In this document: positions 33,822 through 45,490 of the stretch, piece by piece
How the letters are laid out: every line of letters begins with the position of its first letter
How positions within the stretch are numbered: the first letter of the stretch is position 1
NCBI GenBank assembly: GCA_022559845.1
Contig: CM040124.1
Span: forward strand, 69,897,491 to 69,961,490
Length of the DNA stretch: 64,000 nt
Source: Amorphophallus konjac
Taxonomy: Eukaryota; Streptophyta; Magnoliopsida; Alismatales; Araceae
Direction: 5' to 3'
The notes under the pieces: model-generated
What the model was told of the DNA's origin: nothing
Seen by the model: only the letters and a program-made list of their open reading frames with translations
The model's database searches: none
Position numbers and translations under genes: made by a program

Positions 33822-36800
33822 TGTAGTGCCCCAGAATTTTTATAAAATATTTCTGATATAATTAAGAATTTTCTGGAATTATTAAGGGTCTAAATGAGTT
33901 AATTAATGAATATCGGGTTAAATAAATCATTATTAAGGCCCAAATATGGTAAACAATTAATCCAGCCTTAATAAATAAAGCCCAATAAGTTCAAGGATCA
34001 AGCCCATTAAGTTTGACCCATATTCTAGAAGATTATTTAGCCTATTCACAAATTATAATGATAAATACCTCTTATTTAGATAATTATAAGGATAAACAAA
34101 CAAAAGAGATTGAATTTTATTGAATTCTGCGCACAGTGGATGTAGCGGTCTATCGTGCGACTGCCACAGTCACGTAACGCACTAGGCTACTACCGTTACA
34201 CTCCGTCAGTTCCGTGAATGGAAGAAATAATAAAAAGATTAGAACTTTGGGATCCTATCTACTAGAGACCTAATTAGAAGAATATGTAAGGTTACTAAGG
34301 ACTCTTAGGGATCAGGTTCTGGCCAACTAAGGACTCTAGAATCGATCTAATCCTCAAACCCTAGCCAAAAACCTATAAATAGGACCCAATTCTGAACTGA
34401 GCGACCCTTACTTTTGGCTCGTGAAGAAACAAGGTAAGGAGATAGAATCTCGGGTAAGTTTTTTAGAGTATTTTGTTCTTAATACTTTAGACTAACTACT
34501 CTCAAAATTTCATGATAGGAGGTCGAGTATCCAAGGAGTTAGGATCTTCTAAAGTTGCTGGTTTCATCACGCCAACCCAGAAAACTGTGCAACGCGGTGC
34601 TGAAGATCAGGAAATTAGAGAAACTAAACGAGGTAATTAGAGTTAGATGCTTTAGAACTTTTTGTTCCTCTTAGCATCATCTTCCTAACCTCCAAATTTC
34701 ACGTCCTTAGGTCAAGAGACTGAGGAGTTAGAGCGACGTAAAGTTGTTGAAAAATCTCAGGAAGGGAAGAACTAGGGCGTATCTTGAAGACTCAAATTAG
34801 AAGTTTTAAAGCCAGTAAAGAGGTAGGTCATCTCATGACGGCAAAAATAACATGTTAGGGATAAAAGCCCTCTGGTTTTACTTGATTATATGCACTATAG
34901 ATCATGAATTTCATATTTTAGTAGGGTTATGCATACATGCATATCCTTAGCCTTAATCAAAGATAACAAGATATTTTCTTGTTAATTCATTGCAACCTAT
35001 GCATGTAGCTGGCCTATACTTCGTTTTTCATGACTGGAATAGTTTAAGTATTTTGATTTCCAAGCATGACATATTTTCATAGTTTTCTATTCTTTTTACT
35101 GTCAGCAGAACCTCTGACGGATTAAGGTAAGACCGTCACATGATATAACGGCCTTACGATAAGCCGTCACACCCTCTGTTGTGTTTAAAAATTCTCTGTT
35201 GTCTCTGACGCACCATAACTGGAGCGTTACAATACTGTAACGGCCCCCCGATAAACCATCACAGCCCTGTGACGCGCCCATACTAGACCGTCAGAGTACT
35301 GTTTTCTGTCAACCCGAGATAGAACTGAGGACAGTCAAACTTACTTATAAATAAGCCTAGTTATCTAAGTTTTAACCTTATTTCATGACTTGGAGTTTAC
35401 TAATTGATTCATGATAGGAAATTTCATGTTCTAAGTTTTGAGTTATTTTAAAGCATATGTTAATTTCTTTGCCAAAACTCTATAGTTGAATTTAAACTAT
35501 GATTTTAAGTATTGTATTGACGGAATTTTATCATGGTTTCATATCGCTACACAGTCTTTTTCTATCTATAGAGTTATTTTCTTCAAGTACATGGCATATA
35601 TTCCGGTATATGTCCATTAGTTCACACTTTGCACTATAGGAACATATTCTTGAACATGAGGACCTCTCTATTGGATATTCCTTCCAATGGACTAGGAAAT
35701 CTTGTTTCAAGGCCTCGTAATTCTCCGCGAGCCTGGGATTCCCACTAGGACGCTGAGTTGGTTGTACCATTAAAGCCCAATTGTTAGAAAGCACTATCGA
35801 TGTTTTCAGGTTCTGGATATGTAACGGATCAATGTTAGACCGTCAGGTACGTCTAACGGACCAATCTATGACCGTCACATTAACTGAATCCTATTTATTG
35901 TTTCTGGATTCGGCCATTGTAACGGCTTGAGACTGGAGCGTCACGATCGTGTAACGGCCCAGTATTAGACCGTCACAGTTCTAAAGTTCGTTAACCCGAG
36001 GTTTGACCAAAGGGTTGATATTCTAAAGTTCCTAGATGGATTATTGATAGTCTAGAACTTATCATATTGTCCAAAGAAACTTAATTTAAATTATGAAAGA
36101 TAACGAATGTACCGTTATGCTACCAAATTATTCCCATGAGCATAATATCGTCTTAAATCATTCTTGATCTCTCATATTCTTAATTGAAACATTCATTCTT
36201 TGATGATTGTTGTCATGAGCTTATTGATTGAATTTGTTATATTACTAGCCACGCTTTATTGTTACACTCATGGAAGTAGCTTGATTTATACGTGAAGATG
36301 CAGCTCGGGCGCTGATTGTGTCCAAGGGCTCTATGCTAGTCCCCTCGGCTGATTTTCGGAAACATACTATTATAAACCATGGGGTATAATGCTACTGGCG
36401 TCGCATTGCACTGGGAGTACTTTCTTTATAAATAAGTGAAATCCATGAGTACTCGTGAAAATTTAGTGAATTGCTACATGATTGACGTTCTAGTGCGTAA
36501 CCTTTATGGTTATGAAAGTGAACAGTGAAAGTGCATTCTCGTTACATTCTTGTTCATGAAAGGCCATGCTACACTCTTGTTACATTCTTGCTAGTTCATA
36601 TTTGTTCATTCTATCTTACATGATCATCTTGTTACTTTGGTTTAATCGCGTGCTTGATCGCATTCACATGATTTTACCTTATTTGCTTTAGAGCAAAAAT
36701 ACTAATTACTTAAATATTGCTAATCATGTTGATGCGAAGATACCTACTGGACAAGTGTGCTCATTACCTATTTCCAATCTTTTCAGGAGATGGAAGTGAG

Positions 36801-37119
36801 TCGGATTCGGAACGTTCAAATAGCGGGTCCGAGAGTGAATGAAGAATGAGTGAAGACTTAGGAAGTCTATATTGTTTAGATTGAGTCTATGTAATTTTTC
36901 TTATTCTTGAGTCTAGTATGATGAAGATTAGTTATTGTATTTGATATTTGATTATTAATGAAATGAGTTGGAGTTTGAGTTAATCATTGTGCAATTGCAT
37001 TATTCTTATGTGTGATTGTCTTGCGCTCTGATCGTTCTTGTTTGCAAGAGGCTTATCATGCCGACTGTTCACGTTCCTCAAGCTAGTCTTCCGCTGTAAT
37101 AAAGGCTCGGGGCGTGACA
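33822..37119 (+). repeat. 5' LTR of the gag-only Tekay-type element (3298 bp)
   Basis: TGTAGTGCCCC to GGGGCGTGACA. It holds a TATA box (34374), GGTC/GACC-type dyads (about 34145-34195, 35105-35295, 35820-35990; typical half-sites GTAACGG and CCGTCAC), and splice-like sites. Minus-strand frames near 35531-35794 recur in the other LTR and are not genes. Confidence 0.95.
34374..36786 (+). promoter_or_regulatory. LTR promoter with candidate leader intron
   Basis: TATAAAT at 34374-34380, a donor-like ACAAG|GTAAGG (GT at 34434), then CCTACTGG near 36743 followed by TTTTCAG ending at 36786. The 3' LTR keeps all of them (49785, 49845, 52191). Seen in sequence; splicing is inferred. Confidence 0.45.
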
Positions 37120-37125
37120 GTTAAG

Positions 37126-37138
37126 TTGGTATCAGAGC
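37126..37138 (+). other. Primer-binding site of the gag-only Tekay-type element
   Basis: TTGGTATCAGAGC, six bases inside the 5' LTR. Confidence 0.93.
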
Positions 37139-37349
37139 CTAAGTCTCAGGACTTAGGGAAAAGAGTCATGTCCTAGGATAAGTCCAAGATTTAAGGACCC
37201 CTACCTTTGAACTAAGGAAGAAATTTCCTCACCTATGTGAGAATTGGGTAGAACCCGGGATAAGATAGTTATATAGAAATTATCTTAGGGTAAATCTCCC
37301 GACTCTAAATAACTAAAATATCCATGATTCTCAGGTACCTTGATTCTCA

Positions 37350-37621
37350 ATGGCTCATCGTGTGAACTGGGACGAGATGCAGGAAACTGTTGCGGGACTT
37401 ACTCAAGCCCTACAGACAGTGGCCCAAGCTGGTGGAAGGGCTAGCGCGGGTAACTTACACGGCAATTTCCGAAGTTTAAATCCCCCACGAGTCTCTGGAT
37501 CTTCTAACCCAGATGAAGCGGAAAATTGGATCGACGAGATGAATCGAATATTCGATGTCATGCAATGCACCGACCAGGAGAAAGTTCGACTTGCCACGTT
37601 CCAACTCAACAAGGATGCTCA
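37350..37621 (+). pseudogene. Gag N-terminal part, interrupted by the nested element
   Basis: Starts MAHRVNWDEMQ, about 230 bases after the LTR, and reads through LHGNFRSLNPPR, NWIDEMNRIFDVMQCT and ATFQLNKDA, matching the first 90 residues of the Tekay gag at 23019. At 37622 the nested LTR begins; the next codons of the old gene (RTWWKSI) are found at 48382 onward. The five codons after KDA in the open frame belong to the inserted LTR. Confidence 0.92.
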
Positions 37622-38680
37622 TGTTGTGTCCCTGTGATTTTGATGATAGCAAACACTATAAGTCTTATGAATGAAACTATAAGTCATTTGAATGCATACA
37701 ATTCTGTTTGTGGTGCAGATGAATGTTTCATTGAAAATCTTATCTGAATTATTGCTGTATTTTAAATATGGCTGTGTGGTGTGTGCTTTAGTGCATTTCA
37801 TAATTGCATTTATCTGGATTGTTTCATGTCATATGTGTTTACTTCATTTAGAACTGCTCATTCAGAACTTGGTACATTCCTTAACTGTGAGCATGGCATG
37901 CAGCGTCTCATGAAGTATGTACAACGGACTGTACATGCATCAATCTTCAAAGTCCATACATTGGACTGTTACACGCATCATTGAAGTCTATACACTAGTC
38001 CGTCTCTCCAGTCTGCACAGCCTTCTGATTGGACTTAATGTCTATACAGCCTGCATCGTCTCATGCAGCATCTCAAGCCAAGTCCATACATAGTCCATCA
38101 GCATTTAGAAGTCTGTACATCGGTCCGTCTTGTTCAGCGTCTTAGTGCATTCAAAGTCTGTACAGCGTTCGTCTCAGCCAGCGTCTCATGCTGCGTCTCA
38201 GGCGAAGTCCATACATTGGGCCATTCATCAAAGTCCATACATTGCATAATGTTTGTCAAGCCAATACATTGCACTGTAGATGCATCGAAGGGAAGTATGC
38301 ACATTGGACTGTTCATATGAAGTCTGTACGTTGGAAGTGTCTTTCTTGCTTTGTGACCACACTTCGTGTCGGTTTCTGTGGTCGTTCTTCGTGTTGTTTC
38401 TGTGTTTGTGTCTTCGTGTTGTTTTTATGTCTTCGTGTTATTTTTGTGTTTGAGTCTTCATGTTATTTCTGTATTTGTGTCTTCGTGTTGTTTTTATGTC
38501 TTCGTGTTATTTTTGTGTTTGAGTCTTCATGTTATTTCTGTGTTTGTGTCTTAGTGTTGTTTTTATGTCTTCGTGTTGCTTCTTTCTATCTTCGTCCAGG
38601 TTTCCTCTGATCGCGTGTTTTACTACCGTTTTACTCCGTGTTATTTCCTTCTCACCTCGTGCTGTTCTCATCTGACTTCG

Positions 38681-38870
38681 TGTCGTTCTCTTTGTAGTGT
38701 TAGCCTTGTTACTGTGGTACCTCGTGTCGTTCTCTCTTTATCTCGTGCTGTAGTCATCTTATGTACCTCGTGTCGTTCTCTTTGTAGTGTTAGCCTTGTT
38801 ACTGTGGTACCTCGTGTCGTTCTCTCTTTATCTCGTGCTGTAGTCATCTTATGTACCTCGTGTCGTTCTC
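38681..38870 (+). repeat. 90-bp tandem repeat (2 copies) in the nested 5' LTR
   Basis: TGTCGTTCTCTTTGTAGTG recurs at 38681 and 38771, with a partial copy at 38861. The 3' LTR has three copies (46624, 46714, 46804), then a partial at 46894. Confidence 0.92.
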
Positions 38871-39212
38871 AGTATAGTGCACCTTTTATTGTTCCTACAC
38901 ACCTCGTGCAGCTTTAGCTTGAGTGTCAACCGACTTATTTCAGATATATATATACATAGAGAACCCTGAGTATTAATGGTTTTAATCTCTTTGCAGGAGA
39001 AGAAGAAAAAGAAGAAGAAGAAGGATTCTGGTTTCAGGATCAAATCCGAACCAGTTTGCTCTATTGTACTGTTCGTGGAGCCTATGCAGAGTGGGCACGT
39101 GATACGAGGCTGGCATCTGGCACGTGATCCGAGATGCAGAGGAGCCTCCACGTGGACTGAAGCATTTGGGCGGGAATCGTGGAGAGCACACGCCGCCCTA
39201 ATCTGCTGCTGC

Positions 39213-39221
39213 TATATATAT
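39213..39221 (+). promoter_or_regulatory. Probable TATA box of the nested Copia LTR
   Basis: CTATATATATG, with a purine-rich leader beginning about 30 bases downstream. The same site occurs in the 3' LTR near 47240. Confidence 0.55.
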
Positions 39222-39673
39222 GTGTCTTCTTCCTCTGAAGAAAGGTGTGCGAGGGCAGAGAGTGACTGAAGTAGAAGCAGCCAGAGCTAAGAGAAGAAGT
39301 GGAGAAGAGAAAGAAGAGATAGAGAAAGCTGAGAGCCAGATCGAGAGAGCAGAAGATGAAAAAGAGAAGATAGAAAGGAAGATCGAAATGCAGAGAGTGC
39401 CTCCACGATATAGAGAATAGAGAAGAAGGAGAAGGCAGAAGCAGTGAGAAGAAGAAGAAGTAAGAAAGAAGAAGAAGAAGAAAAGAGAGTTCGTCCTGGG
39501 AGAAAGAGAGAAGCAGTAGAAGAAGTTCCTGCTGGACCGTGGATCAAATCCAGGCCAGCCAGCTCCTACGAGAGCCACATTTGATTTTATCTTTTCAGCT
39601 TTCTGTTGCTGATTTTTGTTTTTCCTTTGAACTATTCACTTGCTGTTCTTCCGATCCTCTAGTGTGAGATCGG

Positions 39674-40117
39674 GTTCCCTCCGGTGTGGAGGAAGAGAGA
39701 CTTGCGTCTCTGGTTGCCTTTGACTGGGTGTCATTGGTTGTTTCCCTCCGGTTGGGAGGAAGAGAGGTCCGAGACCTCTAGTTTGCAAGTGACTTGGTGT
39801 CACTTGTGTTTCCCTCTGGGGTTCAGAGGAAGAGAGACTTGGGTCTCTAGGTTCCCCTCCGGTTTGGAGGAAGGGAGGTTTGGTCCTCCGGTTCTGGGCT
39901 TGTGGGTAGCAAGTCCAGGGGTTCCCTCCGAGTCTGGAGGAAGAGAGACCGTGTGTCTCTGGTTTCCAAGTGACTGGGAGGCACTTGGGGTGTCCCTCCG
40001 GTTGGGAGGAAGAGGGGAGGTTGTTCCCCTGGTCAAGCTGTTTGGCAGCAGTTGTTGCAGACTGAGTCTGCTGTGCTAGTGTTGCTAGTGGAAGCCTCAC
40101 TCCGGTTGGGAGTGAGG
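39674..40117 (+). repeat. Array of short hairpins in the LTR leader
   Basis: Repeated stem pairs: CCCTCC-ggtt-GGGAGG, AGAGAC...GTCTCT, and AAGTGAC..GTGTCACTT, with the last CTCACTCC-ggtt-GGGAGTGAG near 40096. About six CCTCC/GGAGG stems occur. The matching copy lies at about 47702-48145. Compensating differences between units were not tested. Confidence 0.75.
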
Positions 40118-40351
40118 GGTGGACGTAGGTCTTTGGACCGAACCACCTAAAAATCTCTTGAGCAGTGGTTTATTTGTGTGTTTTGCTTCCGCTAGATGAT
40201 TGATTAGGAGCGCTCCAAGTGACTCTTCATTTGTTCAATTGAATTAGTTTCTATTCTGGTATTGTGTTTAGCTTCCGAAGTTTTAATTGGGTGATATTCC
40301 TAGCAGGATACATTCACCCCCCCTCTGTATCCAAGGCTTGCACCCTAACAA

Positions 40352-40364
40352 TTGGTATCAGAGC
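40352..40364 (+). other. Primer-binding site of the nested Copia element
   Basis: TTGGTATCAGAGC directly after the LTR end. Confidence 0.93.
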
Positions 40365-40482
40365 GGTGTCTGCATACAAGGTCCAGCGACCTGCAGATTC
40401 GATCTTGCAGTCTTAGGTGCTAATTTATTTTTAGTGCATAAATATTCCTGTTGCCTTGAACTTACTCGCTATTTATTTTTCA

Positions 40483-42996
40483 ATGGCTCTTCCACCCGTC
40501 TTTAGTGGTTCTGATTTCAGTCAGTGGTACACTGCTTTACATGCTTATGTAAATTCTGCTAATCCTGATTTGTGGAAATTAATTTCACAAGGTCCTCACA
40601 CCTTACCAACGAAAGTGTCCAAATGGACCGACAGACACAGATTAAAGGATGGAGAAAATCAGAAAGCCTTTAACCTGTTGAAAGCAGCTACTGACAGAGC
40701 CTTATGGTCTTGTCTTCATAATTGCAGCTCAGCAAAGGACATCCTGGATAGGCTGAAGCAATTTCACAGGGTAAACGAGGACAGCTGCATGATGGCTAAC
40801 AGAAGTAATCCAAGTGGCAGCAATCAAGGCAGCAGTCAGACTGAAGAAGATGATGATGATGAGGTAAATCTCTTCGAGAATTTTTCTCTAGAAGATTGGG
40901 AGAATGCATATGCTGAATTATTTGAATCTCATGAACTGTTAAGAAAACAGTATAAAAAATTGAAGAAGGGTACTGGTTTAAATAGTTCAAGTTCTCCTTG
41001 TAGAAATTGTGTTGAATTGAAAAATATTCATGATGCCTGTATGTCTGATTTTCTAATATTGAAGAAACAAATTTCATTATTGAAAACTGAGAATCAAGAT
41101 CATGTGAAAGAAATCTCTGAACTTGAAAAGAAGCTTAGTCTAGCTAGTCATGATTCTGTTCAGAGCAAGGATTTGCTGAAAGAAATTGAATGTGTTAAGT
41201 CTGAATTAAACAAGCTGAAATCTGAAAATGATTCTCTTAAAGAGTTCTCCAATAAAAATGATAAAAAATCAGAAAAACTTAGACAGGAGAACAAATTGCT
41301 GATTGAAAAACTTAATGCCATAAAATCTGTAAACATAGAATTACAGAAAGATTCTGAAAAACAACAGGAAATGTTTCATGAATGTCAGTCTCTCTCAGAT
41401 GAATGGGTGCTTGATATTGATCTCCTAGAGCAGAACAGTAAACTGGAAGAGGAAATCAATGAGTTGAAACATCTAAACACCCAGCTGACAGATAGGCTAA
41501 TGACAATGGAAAAAGGCAAGTGTGTGAGTGTGGATAATTCTGATAGGTTGATGAATGCTGAACAAGAAATTGAGAGTCTGAAAACCATCAACTTAATGTT
41601 AAATGGAAATGTCAGTTGTAGTGAACGGAAAATAGCTGGATATGAGCTTACTATCACATCCCTTCAACAAGAAGTTGATGATCTTTATAAGTCCCTATCT
41701 GAAGCTGACAATGAAACAAAACTAAAACAGGAAGTTGAAAAACTCAAGAGTCTGAATGATGCCTTGCATCAACAAGTCATTTTCTGTGAAACAGATCTGT
41801 CCAAATATGAAGCTAAAATTGCTGATTTGAATTTTGAGATTAAAGATTTGAAAAATTCTCTATCAAAATTTGTCAAAGGTAAGGACAATCTGAATAAGCT
41901 TCTTGGAAAGAGTGATAACCTTGAAAGAAAGGGACTGGGCTATAGTCCGACAAATAAAAGGAGTAATGGGAATGAAACATCTACTGTTTTTGTCAAAGCC
42001 ACCAATCAGAACACAACCTCTGCTCCTTCTGTCTTCAAATTCACTGCACAAAAATCCACTGTGAAACCCAAAACTGTGGAACAAAATCAAAAACTGAAAA
42101 AGGGTGAAACTTCACAGAAGAAGGATAAATACACTCCTGTTACTATAAAAAGGGCTACACACAATTCACATGATCTCTCACACACTCATATTAAAAAGGG
42201 GTCATGTTATTATTGTGGGAAAGGAGGTCACATAATGGAAGATTGCAGATTGATGTTAAAGGATGAGCATACTAGTGGAACCTTACATTCAAGAAATCTT
42301 TCTGATAGAAACCATGCTGCTAGGAAGCCTGATGCTTCATGTTATTATTGTGGGAAGCACGGTCATCTCATGAATGAATGCTTTATCATGAAAGAAGACG
42401 ATAAACTACATGCCAGGTCTTCCATGCACTTTCATGATCCATATGGATCTAAACACAATTCTAATCAGCACATTGTGTGCTTCAACTGCAATAAGCCTGG
42501 GCACAAGGCCGCTGAGTGCTGGTTTAGATCTACTTGGGATAAAGATGGTTTTCATAAAGGAAATTTTTTTGCTTGCTCTCACTGTGGGAAGAATGGCCAT
42601 ACAGTCAAGAACTGTTGGCATGTTCAGAAGAACACTGTTAACCCCTATGGTGTCAAATTCCCTGCAAAACCATTTGCAAGATTTTCATGCTATAACTGTG
42701 GGAAGCAAGGTCACAAATCTTCTGAATGTTGGCTGGTTAGGAATAAGAATCAAACTATTCATGCATATAACAGAAAATCATATAATCATGTTTATAAACC
42801 TCATGCTACTGTTACTATGCATCCTAAGAACCAGAAACCAGTCACATCATGTAGATACTGTGGAAAGTATGGTCACTCTATGGAAACTTGCTATCTGATG
42901 GATCATGATGACCATGCTGCTATGAATTTGCTTAGAACACCTGTTAGGGGTAAGGCAGGACCCAAAGCTGCTTGGGTCCCTGCAAGTTCAAAATGA
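40483..42996 (+). CDS. Copia-type gag, 837 codons, long coiled coil and six CCHC zinc knuckles
   Basis: I chose MALPPVFSGSDF as start (context TTTTCAATGG, 130 bases past the LTR); an in-frame Met nine codons earlier is less likely. The N-terminal 110 residues resemble UBN2/DUF4219-type Copia gag (FSGSDFSQWYTALHAY, LWSCLHNCSSAKDILDRL). An acidic linker (EEDDDDE) leads into a predicted coiled coil from about 150 to 480, rich in Leu/Glu/Lys heptads. A basic stretch follows, then six CCHC knuckles at about residues 575, 620, 665, 697, 736 and 790 (e.g. CYYCGKGGHIMEDC, CFNCNKPGHKAAEC, CRYCGKYGHSMETC). It ends GPKAAWVPASSK and a stop. Most Copia gags have one or two knuckles. The frame is intact, so gag is probably still under selection or very young. 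It would package RNA while replication enzymes come from another element. Confidence 0.9.
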   Translation: MALPPVFSGSDFSQWYTALHAYVNSANPDLWKLISQGPHTLPTKVSKWTDRHRLKDGENQKAFNLLKAATDRALWSCLHNCSSAKDILDRLKQFHRVNEDSCMMANRSNPSGSNQGSSQTEEDDDDEVNLFENFSLEDWENAYAELFESHELLRKQYKKLKKGTGLNSSSSPCRNCVELKNIHDACMSDFLILKKQISLLKTENQDHVKEISELEKKLSLASHDSVQSKDLLKEIECVKSELNKLKSENDSLKEFSNKNDKKSEKLRQENKLLIEKLNAIKSVNIELQKDSEKQQEMFHECQSLSDEWVLDIDLLEQNSKLEEEINELKHLNTQLTDRLMTMEKGKCVSVDNSDRLMNAEQEIESLKTINLMLNGNVSCSERKIAGYELTITSLQQEVDDLYKSLSEADNETKLKQEVEKLKSLNDALHQQVIFCETDLSKYEAKIADLNFEIKDLKNSLSKFVKGKDNLNKLLGKSDNLERKGLGYSPTNKRSNGNETSTVFVKATNQNTTSAPSVFKFTAQKSTVKPKTVEQNQKLKKGETSQKKDKYTPVTIKRATHNSHDLSHTHIKKGSCYYCGKGGHIMEDCRLMLKDEHTSGTLHSRNLSDRNHAARKPDASCYYCGKHGHLMNECFIMKEDDKLHARSSMHFHDPYGSKHNSNQHIVCFNCNKPGHKAAECWFRSTWDKDGFHKGNFFACSHCGKNGHTVKNCWHVQKNTVNPYGVKFPAKPFARFSCYNCGKQGHKSSECWLVRNKNQTIHAYNRKSYNHVYKPHATVTMHPKNQKPVTSCRYCGKYGHSMETCYLMDHDDHAAMNLLRTPVRGKAGPKAAWVPASSK

Positions 42997-45490
42997 TCAA
43001 TATTTTGCAGGTGTGCCTTGGATGCTGAAGAATAAAGAGGGGTAAATTAAACCAAGGCACCCAAGTTAATAAAGCCTCTTTCAGGTAAATTCTCTGCACT
43101 TCTTGTTCTTAGAATAACTGAATAGCATGTTAAATCCGTCGTTGCATATTCATTCATCATCTGCATTGTCAGATTCAAATGTTTTGAACTCTCCTCATAC
43201 ATGATTTGTTCTTTTTATGACAGTCTGAATGAGCATAAATTTTAAAATTATGTTTCAGTGCCCTAATTGCATATCGTGCACTCTGTAAGGGGGAGTTTGA
43301 CTAATGCTTGCATATCATGATAATCTCATTTGCTGTATGCGTACATGTAGTAAGTAGCACTGCATTTCCTTACATTGAAAAATCTAAAAAGAAATGTCTC
43401 ATTGCATCTAGATAGGGGGAGCATTCCTGTTTCATCTCTTCACCTCTTGAACTCCTTCTGTCTAGCAATCTGATCCATTCTTGGCAAATATGTGGTTCAC
43501 TTGAATTCTCTGTTGTCTACACTGATATAGCTGATCTGTCTGTATTCCAGACTCAGCCATTGATTCTGTCTACTATGAATTCAATTGGTAGCTTGTTCCT
43601 ATCATACACATTTCTTCATATCCTGTCAAGACTGGCCCAAGCTAATCTGACTGAATTCTAGTCTTTAAGGCTTGCTTCTGAATTGCTCTATTCTCTCAAC
43701 TATTGGTATCAGAATTGCTCTCTGCTAATTTCTCTTGACTATGTCATTGATTCAGCCGAATGAGGAAAGATTTAATCAGTGCACCCTAGGCATAAATCAG
43801 ACATTCTGAAAAGAAGAATCTTCTATTATACTGGCTTAAGAATGTTTTGATAAATCAAATTGATTTAAGCCTAATGTATTTTCTAAGTTTTGATGTAAAA
43901 GACTTGAAAATATCTGAATCATCATGTTTAATAAGTCTTAACCAATTGCCTCATGAATTTCATGCAAAACTTTCTGAAATCTGAAATTTTAAAAGACATG
44001 GTTTTCTTTGGTTAAGATACATGTAGAAAGTATTGTTCTTAATCATTTCAAGTGTACTGAGCCTTGTTTGAAGAATCTGAAAACAGTTAAAATTTAAAGC
44101 TAGAGCAATGACTGTGGTCACAGAGAAACTGGGTTTTCTATCAATGAAATAGAGTAAGCCCATGTCATGAAGTGCCATAGTTACCTTTTTTCAATATGTT
44201 TGAAAGTCTGGCAGAGCAATGGCATGGATGTGTTGAGTAACTGGGGATTCTGGCCTCTGATCAAGGTGTCTCCTCATGTAAAAAGATACTCCACTGCTAA
44301 CTCTGTTCTCTTTGAGAGGCAATACGGTTGTCACATTGAGTAACTGGGTCACTTCACCTAAGACGTGTTGTGCCTCATGTAAAAAGGTGTTGACTGAACC
44401 AAACTTGCTCAGGAAAAATAAGTGCTGCTCAATTGGTGTCAGAAAATTCTGAAAAATCTAAAGACAAGCTCAGTCTCATTTATTTCTGTTTAATCTCAAT
44501 ATGATCTTGTGTATTTTCCATAGGAGTCACTGAATTTAAATGAGTAAGATGGAAGGAGGTTAAACATGAATATCAAATGAGTTGTTGGTTCACCTTTATT
44601 AAAAGGTGTTTCAGATGAGTATTGAATTTCCTTGATAAACTTTGAATACATTTCTCTTAAATCATGATGGTCAGTTTAAACTCATTCATAATCTATTATA
44701 ATTGAAGAATCTGAAATTCGTTTACAAAGATTTATGAATTTGGTGTGCTAATGAAAATCTGTCTTCCTCATTTATTCACTGTGAATACAGTTTGTGTCTT
44801 GCTGATAGATGCTCATCACTTCACTATATCAATTGGCTTCACTCCATCATCTAATCAGGGGGAGCTTTCCTGTCTTGCTGAGTGTCTTTCTTAAAGGGGG
44901 AAATCTAGTGAGCATTCTTGAGTGTCCCTGTGTTTTTGTTGATATTCTCCCTTCATCTCAATTGGTTTCAACCTTCAAAACGTTTCTGATCATATTGCCC
45001 TCTATCAATGTGTTTTGATTGACATTGGTTCTCTTTTATGTAACGCACAACTCTCAGAATTTTCTTTGGATAACCAGAGTTCATCCTTGTAGATTTCTCT
45101 TGCATCATGGATCATAAGGGTAGAATTCTCTGGTCTGTTTGAGAGACTATATGCATAAGGGGACAATGTGCTAGATTGTCTGATCATGTTGTTTGTCTGC
45201 ATTAGCTCTATATCTTCTGCCATGTCAAAGGGGGAGTATTTGTTGCATATGCATGACTGCATAAGTTGTTTGACTAAGGGGGAAAATTATTTTAATTGCT
45301 TCTGATATTGTGTTGCCATCTTCTGCTGAACTATCTTGAGTGTCTCATATGACATCACTAGGTTATCAAAGTATTGTTTTTCTTTTTGATGAAGTCAAAG
45401 GGGGAGAATACTTTGATGAGTCTAGTCTGAATACTCCATTTATTTCATTCATAAGACTCATAGTATTGCCATCATCAAAAAGGGGGAGAT
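42997..45490 (+). other. Non-coding internal region with eight GGGGGA purine tracts
   Basis: No gene. Purine tracts of the polypurine-tract type (GGGGGAG or GGGGGAA) occur at about 43287, 43414, 44857, 44895, 45228, 45276, 45398 and, directly before the LTR, 45477-45488. The last one is the functional PPT by position. CCTCATGTAAAAAG-type phrases repeat at about 44270-44390. Pol is absent. Confidence 0.75.

Larger units (their letters stand above)
37622..40350 (+). repeat. 5' LTR of the nested Copia element (2729 bp)
   Basis: TGTTGTGTCCC to CACCCTAACA. Successive segments: about 37910-38340 with repeated AAGTCCATACATTGG-like phrases; about 38360-38600 with CTTCGTGTT repeats; two 90-bp units from 38681; a TATA box (39213); a purine-rich stretch; and a hairpin array (39674-40117). 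Open frames here are by-products of the repeats. Confidence 0.95.

Noticed and set aside
35531..35794. Minus-strand 87-codon frame in the gag-only LTR as a gene
   Set aside because: Repeated in the sister LTR in altered form (50945-51160) and loosely in the solo LTR; no domain.
38188..38917. Val/Phe/Leu- and Ser/Arg-rich open frames in the nested LTR
   Set aside because: They follow the CTTCGTGTT and 90-bp repeats, whose lengths are multiples of three in places; the same frames recur in the other LTR.
39636..40100. Open frames on both strands (131-154 codons) over the hairpin array
   Set aside because: Product of the repeats in the LTR leader; mirrored on the two strands because the units are inverted repeats.
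40483..42996. Host coiled-coil or zinc-knuckle protein
   Set aside because: The position between an LTR, primer site and PPT, and the GPKAAWVP end, identify it as a Copia gag.
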